DNA of 64,000 bases from Apium graveolens. Lineage: Eukaryota > Streptophyta > Magnoliopsida > Apiales > Apiaceae. The stretch is from assembly GCF_009905375.1 (NCBI RefSeq), contig NC_133649.1:230000102-230064101 (forward strand), read 5' to 3'. The notes beneath the pieces are model-generated. The model had not been told where the DNA came from and made no database searches. It saw nothing but the letters and a program-made list of their open reading frames with translations. This document shows, one piece after another, positions 48,301 to 61,800 of the stretch (its first letter is position 1; each line of letters opens with the position of its first letter). Position numbers and translations under genes: made by a program.

Positions 48301-48927
48301 GATCACCCTATTGATCCCTAAACCAATGTTAATCCTCCTAATTTAGTGCTTTGTTATCCCTGATACAGAATTCTTATGAATTGTTCCTTGCGTATCTTTG
48401 AATCACTCCCTGAACTTTGTTTCCTTAAAATCTGAACTAAGAATGAGTTTCGACTTGAAAGAGTCCGAATGATTTCAAATGCTTGGTAATGATAAAAATG
48501 GATTTTTGAAAACCTACTTGTTTTTCCAACTCAAGGTTTTCCTAATGAATTCCTGATGGATTGGATTGGGATGTAAGAGGCTAGTGGGACTAGTCCAGTC
48601 ATGGTAAGAGGCTAGCGGGGCTAGTCCAACTTAAGGCTGAAATTATGCCGATTGGTACCTTAAAGACCGGAATGGAGGTCGATACGGGCTGATCACCCGT
48701 ATATAATGAAATGGAAAGATAAAGTGATTTAATCAAGGGTTCTAAGTGATTATTTAAAAAGGGAACTGAAACTTTTGTTCAGTAACTTGATTTTGAAAAT
48801 GAAAATGGTTTATATTACTTTGAAAAGAGTTGATTATGTCATTGCGGAGCTTAAAGCTCGAGAACCCTGATTCTTGAAATTGTTGATCATATGGTTGATT
48901 CTATATCTTGAAATACTGTTGCTTTCC
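45305..48927 (+). repeat. Solo LTR C, left part
   Basis: The segment is non-coding. It contains two copies of a GC-rich module around GTCGGGCCGTCAGG (about 45479 and 45641). Two copies of GGTAAGAGGCTAG lie at about 48602, with a related one at 48572. Small open frames here have no recognisable product. Confidence 0.7.
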
Positions 48928-51900
48928 TGTAACACCCCCAGATCCGGGGTCGGGGATCCGGGTTGTCACGGTCTTTCTTTCCACAATATCACTTCACTTA
49001 ATTAATAATAAATAACCTCATACTGGGACCCCACACTAACACACACCACAACCCGTTATAGTCTCAGAGATGAAATTGAAATAAGTACAAGTCTTTGAAT
49101 CCACAATTTTAAAATTATTACAACCCAAAACGATTACTTGATAATTTACAGTTAATTGCCATTATCTGCCACAAGTTATAATTATACATAATTTGATTCT
49201 CAAAAGTAGATGGTCTACACTACAATGGATCTACCTCTGCAACTATAGCAGCTACAACATCATCGGGAAGACGCGGGACGCTTCCCACGCGCTTGCGCTG
49301 GGTCTGCTGGAGTCTGGCCATCTTTCCTAACTGTTGTTGTGTGATGAAGAAATAAAGCAAGAGTGAGCCTTACAGCTCGCAAGATAATATATATAGTGAT
49401 AACAATAATATAAGTATCTAAATGGATACTTAATAGCATCTCTATCATATGCAAGATAATTACTTACTAGATATAAGTAAAAACAAGGAATGAAGTTACC
49501 AATACTTCACCACACTTATATCATATATAAAGTTACTTGAACTGCCACCGTTCGAAGTATTATAAGTTTTAAGAAAAACACCCCATAGATGAGACCAAAA
49601 GTTAAGACTTGAATAGATTCAATCTTTGAAATATTATTGAATGAAAAAGTTATGAGATACTTTATTTAGTCCCGGTATATATATATCCACATATATATAC
49701 CCCTTTAAACATTTCCTGGAACCTCTGTTATGTAAAGTATGAACAGAGTTTGAAACATCCAATGAATTTTGGAAAGGAAAAGAATTTTGGCATAAACCAG
49801 ATATCTTGCTGATCAGGCAAAGATACCAATAAGTAACCTTTTCTACTGTAGATGGATGAATTCCTCACCGGTCATCACCCTGGCCGCATTAGGACCTCGC
49901 GCTAGACCGTACCCCGGCCCCTCACGCGTTGATGGACTGCCACCCAGCCACTTACACAATAATAGACCGTACCCCGGCCTGTCGCTTATGCCGACTCAAT
50001 GAGATGGGCTTACTTCCCGAACGTTGGGCAAGTAATCAATTCATTTACCAAATCTGCAACCTCGTTGCGAATATAAAATACACCACAGAGCCGGATTCCC
50101 CAGGTTTTGAGCGAGTATTTAAATCCCCTTTAAAAAGGAAGATCTTAAATATAAAAAAAATGAGTTTTGGGATCCGCTCTGACTTTTAAAAATCATTTTG
50201 AAGACTCGAAAACACTTTAAAGAGTGTTTGGAGTAAAACTGATTTAATGAAGTAAATCAGTCCCTAGTATATTTAGAAAATATCTGAATATTATTATTTA
50301 AATAATATTCCCACAAAGAATTATCTTTATAAAAATAATTGAAGTAGAAGTATTAAAACTTATACTTGAAACGAGTATTAAATAATCAAAGATATACTTA
50401 TATGAAAGTATTATCTTTATTTGAATAATCGAAAATAAGTTTGATTATTGACACCTTATTCTTTAATAAAATAAAGAATATACCTCAGCAAATAATCGGA
50501 GTCATAGATCCTCAAATGAATATTCAAATAATATTCAGATAAATAAATAAAAGGAGTCATAAGTCCCCGAATGAATATTCAAAATAATATTCATTATATA
50601 TAAAGGAGTCATACGCCTTCGAATAATATTCGAAATAATATTCAGTAATAAAATAAAGTTAAAGTTATCGAATAAACCTTATTCGATTAATAGTTTTGAA
50701 AACTATGACCATATATATATATAAGTATATATATATATATCCATATATACAAAATCTACTCGGGCTCCTCGACTCCCGGTTTTAGAAAATGTTTTCACCT
50801 TTGGGTCCCTGTACTAAGGGTATATGCAAATTACCGCTATCCTCTAGCATATGTATTATCAAATGAACCAACAGATATATATTTCAAGAATATGAAACAG
50901 GCATGCATATATACCATATCACATGCTACAATATATCGCAAAAGTTTGCTAAATAACCAATAGGCATTTATCGCAAGATCATGCATATACAAAGGTATAC
51001 ATCACAACAACAGTATATCGGATAGAATACTTGCCTGAGCGACTTGAGGGTGAGAAAGGCTCGGGACGAGTCTGATAACCTATAAACAACAAGTAAGTTG
51101 GAATTAAACCAAAATCACTTGTAAATCTATGCTTTAACTAACTTAGACTCTAATGCTAGTTTTGCGCTCACCGATTTGCTTAAGTCACTCGGGTACCCTC
51201 GGCTTCACCATTTTTAATAATTTAACCTTTACGAGTTTTAAAGCGATTCCTTCGCGAGTGTCTTACCAACTGCCTAACACACTTACCATAAATGTTTCAT
51301 ACATTAATTAACCCTTTTTGGTCTTTAACCTATGTTTCAAAGTAAGGCGAGGGAAAAAGTTTCGTTCGCGAAACGCCGTTACTTGAAACGGTCGTTTCTC
51401 CTAAACCGTAAATCAGAATCGAACGAACTACATATCAAAACGAAGCTCGTAACATGAGCTATCTAAACATGGCAGTGGTCACAATCTAGCAGGGGGTTCT
51501 CGGGTCCTAATGCTATGCACAAAAACAGTCCAAAGAAAATCGGACGTTACGACGGCTATGTTTACGTGATTTCCAAATTTTAAACCATCCACAATCAACC
51601 CAAATCAACCTCAAATCCAACATACAACCATCCTCCATCCTTATCACATCATAACCACCCCAACCAATTCAATTTAATCTTTCATACTTATGCTTAAACT
51701 TAACTTTAATCATTCTTAAGTTCTTTTAAATCAAAACCACAATAATTACCATTCCATTCACTACCATACCAAATCTTAAACTCTAAATCATAACAACAAG
51801 ATACAATATCAACCCACTACTCAAAATCACCTTATAATATATATGAACCTAGGGTTTGGAAATGGTATACCTTCCTTGAAGTGGTGGGTGGAGCTAAGAA

Positions 51901-52827
51901 GCCTTAAGAAGCTTTGAGAAGCCTTAGGAAAGCTTGGATCTTCAAGAAAAACAAGAAAAAGTTCAAGTTAAAAACTTGAAAACACTATTCATTGTCTTCT
52001 TCCTTGATTAAATGAAGAAGTTAGAGAAAGAATTAATGGCTTAAACTCATGATATAGCCATAACTAAGCATAAAGATGATTAGGGAATTTTCTTACCAAT
52101 TTAGGATGCTTGGATCTTGATTTTTGAAAAATCTATGCCTTTAAAATGTAAAAAGCCGAGAGCTCCTAAGAACAAATGCCTTGGTTGTTTTTGATTTTTT
52201 GATGAAATGATTTTGCTAGCTTGGTTGGCTTGATTTGTATTTGATTTAGTAAATTACTACCTTGCCCTTGAATTTGTGTGGTCCTTATTCAACCACACCT
52301 CCTTCCTTCCCATATCATGCTTACCTTATCCTCATGATGTCATCCTTCCTTCCTTGTCTTCTTTCTATTGGTTGGATGACATCATTCCCACTAATCCCTT
52401 TGATTAACTTCCTAATCGTTTGCCTAATGACCGCTGATCTGTTATACGGTTCGCTTAACTTTCATTCTCGTTTATCGTTTGAAGGATCATACCCGGGATC
52501 TTATTACTTAGGTTCCCTTAACCTTTCTCAATACATTATATTCCTTTTTATGATCCTCTAATATAATCCTTAAATTTAAATCCTTTTTATCCTGTTACCT
52601 TATACTCAATTCTCTCCGTATCTTGTGGATTTCCGGGAAAAACCAAAGTGTTCGGAATTGGATTCTGACGATATTTACATACACTTATATACTTCATAGA
52701 GTACTAATAAAATCCCAGAATATCCATAACAGAACCCCTACATAGTGTGGCGCGAAAAGTTTTCTCATTCAGCTAAAACACTATTCACAAGGGTTACAAA
52801 AAGTTGAAAAATTTTGGGGTTATTACA
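48928..52827 (-). repeat. Gypsy B left (3') LTR
   Basis: 3900 bp, TGTAACACCCCC to GGGGTTATTACA on the + strand. It carries two copies of TAGACCGTACCCCGGCC (49903-49919 and 49962-49978), an ATATATAT microsatellite (about 50714-50752), and small frames that recur in the other LTR and look non-coding. Confidence 0.95.
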
Positions 52828-52845
52828 GTCTCCCCTCCTTAAAAG
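52828..52845 (-). other. Gypsy B polypurine tract
   Basis: On the minus strand it reads TTTTAAGGAGGGGAGAC directly before the 3' LTR. Confidence 0.8.
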
Positions 52846-52860
52846 GATTCCGTCTCGGAA

Positions 52861-55800
52861 TCAAACATAAAACAAATGGGGGTACTTTTCTAGCATTGCG
52901 CTCTCTAGTTCCCAAGTCGATTCTTCCACATTATGATTCTGCCATAGTACTCTGACTAGCTTGATCACTTTGTTCCGAAGCACCTGCTCCTTCTTATCTA
53001 TAATCCTTACTGGCTTCTCCACGTAAGTTAGATCTGGCTGCATATCCACCTGCTCGTACTCCACTATGTGCCTGGCATCCCGATGATACCTCCTTAGCAT
53101 TGACACATGGAACACATTATGAACCTGTTGCAAATTAGGGGGTAGGGCTAGCTCGTAAGCTAACTTTCCAATCCGTCTTAATATCTCAAAGGGTCCAATG
53201 TATCTTGGGCTTAGTTTTCCTTTCTTTCCGAACCTCATTAATCCCTTCCAAGGGGATACTTTCAACAGTACTAAGTCCCCTACTTCATATTCCTTGTCCT
53301 TTCGGGCTAGGTCTGCATATTTCTTCTGTCTGTCTTGGGCTGCTACAAGTCGCCCTCTGATAAGATCCACTATATCTTTGGTCCTTTGGACCACTTCGGG
53401 TCCGAGCATCTTCCGCTCTCCTACTTCATCCCAGTATAAGGGAGATCGACACCTTCTTCCGTACAAGGCCTCATAAGGCGGCATTCCGATGCTAGCATGA
53501 AAGCTATTGTTATAAGAAAACTCGATCAACGGCAGGTGATCATCCCAACTTCCTTTAAGGTCTATTGCACAGACTCTCAACATATCCTCTAGTGTCTGGA
53601 TGGTCCTTTCACTCTGTCCATCCGTTTGGGGATGGTACGCGGTACTCATATTTAACTTGGTCCCCGCACATTCCTGAAAGCTCCTCCAAAATCTGGAGTT
53701 GAACCTTGGGTCTCGGTCTGAGACAATGGACGCTGGGACTCCATGTCGCGTTACTATTTCCTTAAGGTAAATGTCCACCAGTCTATTGACTGTGTATCTA
53801 TCGTTGATAGGAATGAAATGAGCTGACTTTGTCAGTCGGTCTATAATTACCCAAATGGCGTCGTGATTGGCTTTCGTCCTTGGCAAGCCTACAACAAAAT
53901 CCATCGCTATCTGTTTCCATTTCCATTCGGGAATCTCCAGGGGTCGCAAAAGCCCACTGGGTCTCTGGTACTCTGCCTTTACTCTTTGGCAAGTCAAACA
54001 CTTGTTTACCCATTCTGCTACGTCCCTCTTCATGTTGGGCCACCAGTAATATTCCTTCAAATCCCTATACATCTTGGTACTTCCCGGGTGAATGGAATAC
54101 CTTGAACTATGGCTTTCATCCAAAATCTTATTTTTAAGTTCTTGAACATTCGGAACCCAAATTCGGTAGGAGTACCTCATTATCCCTTTATCATCTTTCT
54201 CAGTATGGATCTCCTCTCCAGTCATTGACTCTCTGTCTTCATTCATTGTTTTCTCCTGGCATAATCTGATCTTTTCCAATAATTCTGGCTGCATTGAGAT
54301 CTCAAAAAGCTTTTCAGTTTCGGTTCCGGTTACCTTTACTTCTATTTCCATTTTCTCAAAATCCCTTATCAACTCTTCCGAAGTCGTTATCATTCTGAGT
54401 CTTTCCTTTCTACTAAGGGCATCAGCCACCACATTGGCTTTCCCTGGATGATAGAGAATCTCACAATCATAGTCCTTGATTAGTTCTAACCATCTCCTCT
54501 GGCGCATGTTGAGCTCTTTCTGCGTAAATATGTACTTGAGGCTCTTATGGTCTGTGAAAATCTCGCACTTCTCTCCATACAAGTAGTGCCTCCAAATTTT
54601 TAAAGCAAATACTATTGCCGCGAGCTCAAGGTCAAGAGTAGGATATCTAATCTCGTATTCCTTCAGTTGTCTCGATGCATACGCGATAACTTTACCGTGC
54701 TGCATAAGCACACATCCTAATCCTTTGTGCGACGCATCACTATATATCACAAAATCTCCTTTTCCATCCGGCAATGCCAATACCGGAGCCGTTATCAACC
54801 TTTTCTTTAATTCCTGAAAACTGTTCTCGCATTTCTCCGTCCATTCAAACTTCTCTGTCTTACGAGTAAGTCGTGTCAAAGGGGCTGCGATCTTCGCAAA
54901 GTCCTGTACAAATCTACGATAGTAGCCGGCCAATCCTATGAAACTCCTCACCTCTGTGGGTGTGGTTGGCCTTTCCCAATTTGAGACCGCCTCTATCTTG
55001 GAGGGGTCGACCAATACTCCTTCTTTATTGATCACATGTCCTAAAAACTGTACTTCATTCCGCCAGAATTCACACTTCGAGAATTTGGCATATAACTGCT
55101 CCTCTCTGAGTATTCCTAGAGCTATCCTCAAATGCTCTGCATGTTCTGCCTCAGTCCTTGAGTAGATCAAAATATCATCGATAAAAACTATCACACACTT
55201 GTCCAAGTACTTCTTAAATACTCTATTCATTAAATCCATGAAAGCCGCTGGGGCGTTGGTTAGTCCAAAGGACATTACCAAGAACTCATAATGCCCATAC
55301 CTGGTACGGAACGCTGTCTTGGAAATATCTTCAGGTTTAATCTTTAGTTGGTGATATCCAGTTCTCAGGTCGATCTTGGAAAAATAAACAGCATCCTTTA
55401 GCTGGTCGAACAGATCGTCTATTCTAGGTAATGGGTACCTGTTCTTTATGGTTAGCTTGTTCAACTCTCGATAGTCTATGCACAACCTCATGCTCCCATC
55501 TTTCTTCTTAACAAATAAAACTGGTGCTCCCCACGGAGACACACTGGGTCTTATCATACCCTTATCCAAGAGTTCCTGCAATTGGATAGCTAATTCCTTC
55601 ATTTCTAACGGGGCTAACCGGTAAGGTGCTTTTGAAACTGGCGCCGTCCCTGGGGCCAACTCAATAGCAAATTCAATCACTCTATCGGGTGGTAATCCCG
55701 GAAGGTCTTGGGGGAATACATCTTCAAATTCGTTGACTACTGGAATATCTTGTAAGTTGGGCACCTCCTTCTGCGTGTCCACCACATAGGCTAGGTAGGC

Positions 55801-57570
55801 CTCACTTCCTTTTCGTAGCATCCTTTTGGCCTTAGCCATGGTCAAAAATTTCTGCGTCTGCCTCTTTCCTCTAAATATAACTTCTTTCTTCCCGGGGATA
55901 TTTAACTTAACTTTCTTCCCTTTACAGTCTATCTGAGCATCGTTGCTAGATAGCCAGTCCATCCCCAAAATCACATCAAACTCCCCTAATTTAAAAGGAA
56001 TCAGATCAACACTGAAAGATTGCTCCCCTATGCCTATCTCACAGGCGGGGTGAATCTGGTTAACAGGAATAATTTCATGATTGGCTATTTTTACTTGTAA
56101 GGGTTCTATCAAGGGTTTAGCCTTAAGTCTTAACTTACGCGCAAAGTCCTTTGATATAAAAGATTTAGTTGCTCCCGAATCAAATAAAACATTTGCACTG
56201 ACTGAATTTAGAGAAAGGGTACCTGCTATCACATCTGAATCTTTCATAGCATCCTGGACTGTCATGTTGAAAGTCCTCGCAGTAGGTGGCTTATTAGAAG
56301 CAGCCCTGCTTGCTCCCGAAGCTGCTGGTTTGTTCATTGGGCATTCCTTCTTCCAATGACCCGGGCGTCCACACTGATGACAATTGGTGGTTGGAACGAC
56401 GGCAGGGGTTGATGATGGGCACTTATTTGCATAGTGGCCCTCCCGACCGCACTTAAAACAGGTTACTGGCCTTTCCTTACACTCCCCAGTGTGATTCCTT
56501 CCACATATGTTACAGGCTGGCAATGGGGGCCGAGACTGGTTGGAATAGGACGTTCTTGACTTCTGACCGCCCTGGCTCACACTCACACTCATTGGTCGCT
56601 TAAACCCAGTGTTCCTTCCTGGTAGGGACACTGCTCCTCGATTAAATCTAGTTGGGAAGCTCCTTCCTGCGGAACCTCCACCCATGCTCATACTTTTCCT
56701 CTTTATTCCTTTCTTCTCTCTTTCCTTCTGCATCTGTTCACTTCCGACTTCTACAATCGTTGCCTTTTGCACCAGAGTGGCATAGTCCGTAAGCTCAAGG
56801 ATTGCCACCCTATTCTGAATCCATGGTTTCAGTCCCTGCTGAAACCTCCTAGCTTTCTTTTCCTCAGTGCTTACAAACTCCGGCACAAACCTTGATAATT
56901 CAGTAAATTTCGCTTCGTACTCTGCTACAGACAAGTTATCCTGCTTTAGCTCCAAGAACTTGAGCTCCATCTGGTTTTCCATAAACCTCGGGAAATACTT
57001 TCCCAGAAACAACTGACTAAATCTCTCCCAGGTTATTATAGCATCTGTCTCCATGTTTTTCTTGGCCTCCCACCAGTAGTTAGCTTCTCCTTTCAGAAGG
57101 TAGGTAGCAAATACAGTTTTCTGTGCCTCATCGATACTCAAAATCTCAAAAGATTTCTCCATTTCCTTTAACCATGCCCTTGCCTCAACTGGGTCGGCTG
57201 ATCCGTGGAACTCAGGGGGCTTAAGGGACTTAAAAGCCCTGAAAGAGTTTGCCACTGCATTGTTACTTCCTTGAGGGGGTGGGTTGGGTTGACGTTCCAA
57301 ATTCTGTATTAGGAGTTGCATAAACTGACCCATGGGATCCATGCCTGGGTTTGGTATCGGTTGCTCAACCTCGGTTTCTCCTTCTTCAGCCTCTATCTCA
57401 AATCCCTCAACATCATATGTTTCCTCTTCTTCTTCATACAGGGAGTCATCCTGTTCCACATAATCCTCATCTTCCTCTTCACTGTGTTCTTGGTTTCTAT
57501 TGTCCTGATTATGGCTTCCCTGGTCCTCAGACCCAGGGTTCGCCCTAGTTCCAATCTTTCTTGGCGGCAT
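52861..57570 (-). CDS. Gypsy B gag-pol polyprotein (1569 aa)
   Basis: A single open frame encodes the whole replication machinery in gypsy order. It has an acidic N-terminus (20-75), gag capsid region (about 120-285) and cysteine knuckles (353-364; [14 protein letters not shown] 371-384; [14 protein letters not shown] 397-410). The aspartic protease (DSGATKS, 464-470) follows, then reverse transcriptase (FVKKKDGS at 687, FIDD at 796-799) and RNase H (YSDASHKG at 943). Integrase has an HHCC zinc finger at about 1154-1194 and D1224, D1285 and E1321 as the likely catalytic triad. Residues 1515-1560 form a chromodomain-like tail ([22 protein letters not shown]), which in chromoviruses guides insertion to heterochromatin. 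No stop or frameshift was seen, so it may be functional. Confidence 0.97.
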   Translation of the reverse strand: MPPRKIGTRANPGSEDQGSHNQDNRNQEHSEEEDEDYVEQDDSLYEEEEETYDVEGFEIEAEEGETEVEQPIPNPGMDPMGQFMQLLIQNLERQPNPPPQGSNNAVANSFRAFKSLKPPEFHGSADPVEARAWLKEMEKSFEILSIDEAQKTVFATYLLKGEANYWWEAKKNMETDAIITWERFSQLFLGKYFPRFMENQMELKFLELKQDNLSVAEYEAKFTELSRFVPEFVSTEEKKARRFQQGLKPWIQNRVAILELTDYATLVQKATIVEVGSEQMQKEREKKGIKRKSMSMGGGSAGRSFPTRFNRGAVSLPGRNTGFKRPMSVSVSQGGQKSRTSYSNQSRPPLPACNICGRNHTGECKERPVTCFKCGREGHYANKCPSSTPAVVPTTNCHQCGRPGHWKKECPMNKPAASGASRAASNKPPTARTFNMTVQDAMKDSDVIAGTLSLNSVSANVLFDSGATKSFISKDFARKLRLKAKPLIEPLQVKIANHEIIPVNQIHPACEIGIGEQSFSVDLIPFKLGEFDVILGMDWLSSNDAQIDCKGKKVKLNIPGKKEVIFRGKRQTQKFLTMAKAKRMLRKGSEAYLAYVVDTQKEVPNLQDIPVVNEFEDVFPQDLPGLPPDRVIEFAIELAPGTAPVSKAPYRLAPLEMKELAIQLQELLDKGMIRPSVSPWGAPVLFVKKKDGSMRLCIDYRELNKLTIKNRYPLPRIDDLFDQLKDAVYFSKIDLRTGYHQLKIKPEDISKTAFRTRYGHYEFLVMSFGLTNAPAAFMDLMNRVFKKYLDKCVIVFIDDILIYSRTEAEHAEHLRIALGILREEQLYAKFSKCEFWRNEVQFLGHVINKEGVLVDPSKIEAVSNWERPTTPTEVRSFIGLAGYYRRFVQDFAKIAAPLTRLTRKTEKFEWTEKCENSFQELKKRLITAPVLALPDGKGDFVIYSDASHKGLGCVLMQHGKVIAYASRQLKEYEIRYPTLDLELAAIVFALKIWRHYLYGEKCEIFTDHKSLKYIFTQKELNMRQRRWLELIKDYDCEILYHPGKANVVADALSRKERLRMITTSEELIRDFEKMEIEVKVTGTETEKLFEISMQPELLEKIRLCQEKTMNEDRESMTGEEIHTEKDDKGIMRYSYRIWVPNVQELKNKILDESHSSRYSIHPGSTKMYRDLKEYYWWPNMKRDVAEWVNKCLTCQRVKAEYQRPSGLLRPLEIPEWKWKQIAMDFVVGLPRTKANHDAIWVIIDRLTKSAHFIPINDRYTVNRLVDIYLKEIVTRHGVPASIVSDRDPRFNSRFWRSFQECAGTKLNMSTAYHPQTDGQSERTIQTLEDMLRVCAIDLKGSWDDHLPLIEFSYNNSFHASIGMPPYEALYGRRCRSPLYWDEVGERKMLGPEVVQRTKDIVDLIRGRLVAAQDRQKKYADLARKDKEYEVGDLVLLKVSPWKGLMRFGKKGKLSPRYIGPFEILRRIGKLAYELALPPNLQQVHNVFHVSMLRRYHRDARHIVEYEQVDMQPDLTYVEKPVRIIDKKEQVLRNKVIKLVRVLWQNHNVEESTWELESAMLEKYPHLFYV

Positions 57571-57981
57571 GATTCTGATAATAATAAAAACAATTATTGG
57601 GAAAATTCAATGTTAGGTCACAATCATATACAACATTGTGCCTTGCACAGCTCTTATAATGGGGAGAACGTATATCACAATTCTATTATTTTAAGAAAGT
57701 TCTAATACGAAGTGCAGTAATAATAATAATAAAACAGTGATCCCGTCACTATGGAACTGAACCGAAAGGAAACAAATATATACATAATGCGAGAATACAT
57801 AGTTTGATCTGGTCAAAAGTACAACAGTGCTACAGTCATCTGTCCCAAAAGTGATACACAAGAGTCTATCTGTCTAGTCAGAAAAAGGGATGCTATATAC
57901 AAGTCAACTATCCCGGAAAATTGGCTCTTACTAAGGCCTCGGCTAACTAGACAACTAGACTATTCCATCATCAATCCTGAA

Positions 57982-58659
57982 TCACACACCGGAGCGGGTC
58001 AGCTCCCAAACCCTTTCCATCGCACGACGGAAGATATAGTCAGCCTGCCGCCTGGAGATCCTACCATGCCTGTCCCCCTGGAGAGATCTGAGTCTCGCTC
58101 GGGACGTGAGCTCTATCCCCGTAAGCTCCCTCCTCAAGGATCGGGGTATAGAAGCCCTGGTCTCATAAGCTCGGGTACGCCTACCCGCCCTCTCTGCATC
58201 CAACTCCCTCCTGGCCTCATCCAGTCGGGCCTCGGCAACAGCCACTCGGGTCCTCAAAACATCCTGAACATATCCATGAGCTAACGAAGACTGCCTGTGG
58301 GCAGGGTCAAGAGGTGGTGAATCCGGAGCCGCTGAGGGTGCCTCCTCGGTCTGCCTAGGCTCGGAAGTATGGGTCTCTGAGCTGTCATCATCAGGATTCC
58401 AAGATAGTGGTGGAGGGGTAGGGGCTCTGACCACCGGAAGTGTGGGTAAAGGGATACCAGCATACACTACCATAGGTCCAACACGCTCCTCAGCTACTGG
58501 GACCTCATCCGGGTCCTCCTCATCTGAAATAGCAATGACCTCCGTCTCTGACTCCTCTGAGGGGTCCTCCTCATCCTCCTCCATCTCAGGCTCCTCCTGA
58601 TCCTCAACATCTAGCAGTGCCTCATCATGCTCACGCTCGAACATCTCAGGGTCCTCCAT
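57982..58659 (-). CDS. Extra frame upstream of gag in gypsy B (225 aa)
   Basis: This frame begins about 180 bp after the primer site and ends 411 bp before gag, on the same strand. Residues 1-60 are strongly acidic (EDEEDPSEESETE). Residues 70-125 are proline-rich. Residues 130-165 form an arginine/glutamate/alanine-rich segment likely to be a coiled coil (VAVAEARLDEARRELDAERA), followed by a basic C-terminus. I do not recognise a domain. Its length and the lack of stops in a young element suggest it is translated, possibly as an accessory structural protein. Extra pre-gag frames are known in Ogre elements, but I know of no match to this one. Confidence 0.65.
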   Translation of the reverse strand: MEDPEMFEREHDEALLDVEDQEEPEMEEDEEDPSEESETEVIAISDEEDPDEVPVAEERVGPMVVYAGIPLPTLPVVRAPTPPPLSWNPDDDSSETHTSEPRQTEEAPSAAPDSPPLDPAHRQSSLAHGYVQDVLRTRVAVAEARLDEARRELDAERAGRRTRAYETRASIPRSLRRELTGIELTSRARLRSLQGDRHGRISRRQADYIFRRAMERVWELTRSGV

Positions 58660-58840
58660 CTCAGGCGCCTACACATTAAACGAGCTAAGTTACTATCATG
58701 ATACTTATAAGGGTTCCCGTAAGGGTTTTAACTGTCAGCACTACTTTAAGTAGTCCGACCATGAACTTGGCAAGAGTTCTTATTATCTTTATGAGTTTAT
58801 TATTATATCGTCGCATCATCTCTGAGGTTTATAACGCTTA

Positions 58841-58852
58841 GCTCTGATACCA
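58841..58852 (-). other. Gypsy B primer-binding site
   Basis: On the minus strand it reads TGGTATCAGAGC, four bases after the 5' LTR, matching initiator-methionine tRNA. Confidence 0.93.
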
Positions 58853-58856
58853 TTTC

Positions 58857-61800
58857 TGTAACACCCCCAGATCCGGGGCCGGGGATCCGGGTTGTCACGG
58901 TCTTTCTTTCCACAATATCACTTCACTTAATTAATAATAAATAACCTCATACTGTGACCCCACACTAACACACACCACAACCCGTTATAGTCTCAGAGAT
59001 GAAATTGAAATAAGTACAAGTCTTTGAATCCACAATTTTAAAATTATTACAACCCAAAACGATTACTTGATAATTTACAGTTAATTGCCATTATCTGCCA
59101 CAAGTTATAATTATACATAATTTGATTCTCAAAAGTAGATGGTCTACACTACAATGGATCTACCTCTGCAGCTATAGCAGCTACAACATCATCGGGAAGA
59201 CGCGGGACGCTTCCCACGCGCTTGCGCTGGGTCTGCTGGAGTCTGGCCATCTTTCCTAACTGTTGTTGTGTGATGAAGAAATAAAGCAAGAGTGAGCCTT
59301 ACAGCTCGCAAGATAATATATATAGTGATAACAATAATATAAGTATCTAAATGGATACTTAATAGCATCTCTATCATATGCAAGATAATTACTTACTAGA
59401 TATAAGTAAAAACAAGGAATGAAGTTACCAATACTTCACCACACTTATATCATATATAAAGTTACTTGAACTGCCACCGTTCGAAGTATTATAAGTTTTA
59501 AGAAAAACACCCCATAGATGAGACCACAAGTTAAGACTTGAATAGATTCAATCTTTGAAATATTATTGAATGAAAAAGTTATGAGATACTTTATTTAGTC
59601 CCGGTATATATATATCCACATATATATACCCCTTTAAACATTTCCTGGAACCTCTGTTATGTAAAGTATGAACAGAGTTTGAAACATCCAATGAATTTTG
59701 GAAAGGAAAAGAATTTTGGCATAAACCAGATATCTTGTTGATCAGGCAAAGATACCAATAAGTAACCTTTTTTACTGTAGATGGATGAATTCCTCACCGG
59801 TCATCACCCTGGCCGCATTAGGACCTCGCGCTAGACCGTACCCCGGCCCCTCACGCGTTGATGGACTGCCACCCAGCCACTTACACAATAATAGACCGTA
59901 CCCCGGCCTGTCGCTTATGCTGACTCAATGAGATGGGCTTACTTCTCGAACGTTGGGCAAGTAATCAATTCATTTACCAAATCTGCAACCTCGTTGCGAA
60001 TATAAAATACACCACAGAGCCGGATTCCCCAGGTTTTGAGCGAGTATTTAAATCCCCTTTAAAAAGGAAGATCTTAAATATAAAAAAAATGAGTTTTGGG
60101 ATCCGCTCTGACTTTTAAAAATCATTTTGAAGACTCGAAAACACTTTAAAGAGTGTTTGGAGTAAAACTGATTTAATGAAGTAAATCAGTCCCCAGTATA
60201 TTTAGAAAATGTCTGAATATTATTATTTAAATAATATTCCCACAAAGAATTATCTTTATAAAAATAATTGAAGTAGAAGTATTAAAACTTATACTTGAAA
60301 CGAGTATTAAATAATCAAAGATATACTTATATGAAAGTATTATCTTTATTTGAATAATCGAAAATAAGTTTGATTATTGACACCTTATTCTTTAATAAAA
60401 TAAAGAATATACCTCAGCAAATAATCGGAGTCATAGATCCTCAAATGAATATTCAAATAATATTCAGATAAATAAATAAAAGGAGTCATAAGTCCCCGAA
60501 TGAATATTCAAAATAATATTCATTATATATAAAGGAGTCATACGCCTTCGAATAATATTCGAAATAATATTCAGTAATAAAATAAAGTTAAAGTTATCGA
60601 ATAAACCTTATTCGATTAATAGTTTTGAAAACTATGACCATATATATATATATAAGTATATATATATATATCCATATATACAAAATCTACTCGGGATCCT
60701 CGACTCCCGGTTTTAGAAAATGTTTTCACCTTTGGGTCCCTGTACTAAGGGTATATGCAAATTACCGCTATCCTCTAGCATAGGTATTATCAAATGAACC
60801 AACAGATGTATATTTCAAGAATATGAAACAGGCATGCATATATACCATATCACATGCTACAATATATCGCAAAAGTTTGCTAAATAACCAATAGGCATTT
60901 ATCGCAAGATCATGCATATACAAAGGTATACATCACAACAACAGTATATCGGATAGAATACTTGCCTGAGCGACTTGAGGGTGAGAAAGGCTCGGGACGA
61001 GTCTGATAACCTATAAACAACAAGTAAGTTGGAATTAAACCAAAATCACTTGTAAATCTATGCTTTAACTAACATAGACTCTAATGCTAGTTTTGCGCTC
61101 ACCGATTTGCTTAAGTCACTCGGGTACCCTCGGCTCCACCATTTTTAATAATTTAACCTTTACGAGTTTTAAAGCGATTCCTTCGTGAGTGTCTTACCAA
61201 CTGCCTAACACACTTACCATAAATGTTTCATACATTAATTAACCCTTTTTGGTCTTTAACCTATGTTTCAAAGTAAGGCGAGGGAAAAAGTTTCGTTCGC
61301 GAAACGCCGTTACTTGAAACGGTCGTTTCTCCTAAACCGTAAATCGGAATCGAACGAACTACATATCAAAATGAAGCTCGTAACATGAGCTATCTAAACA
61401 TGGCAGTGGTCACAATCTAGCAGGGGGTTCTCGGGTCCTAATGCTATGCACAAAAACAGTCCAAAGAAAATCGGACGTTACGACGGCTATGTTTACATGA
61501 TTTCCAATTTTTAAACCATCCACAATCAACCCAAATCAACCTCAAATCCAACATACAACCATCCTCCATCCTTATCACATCATAACCACCCCAACCAATT
61601 CAATTTAATCTTTCATACTTATGCTTAAACTTAACTTTAATCATTCTTAAGTTCTTTTAAATCAAAACCATAATAATTACCATTCCATTCACTACCATAC
61701 CAAATCTTAAACTCTAAATCATAACAACAAGATACAATATCAACCCACTACTCAAAATCACCTTATAATATATATGAACCTAGGGTTTGGAAATGGTATA

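Noticed and set aside
49929..52561. Small open frames in the gypsy B LTR as genes
   Set aside because: They recur at the matching positions of the other LTR (59933-62492) and look like chance frames.
53198..57705. Plus-strand frames opposite gypsy B gag-pol
   Set aside because: They are shadows of the minus-strand coding sequence.
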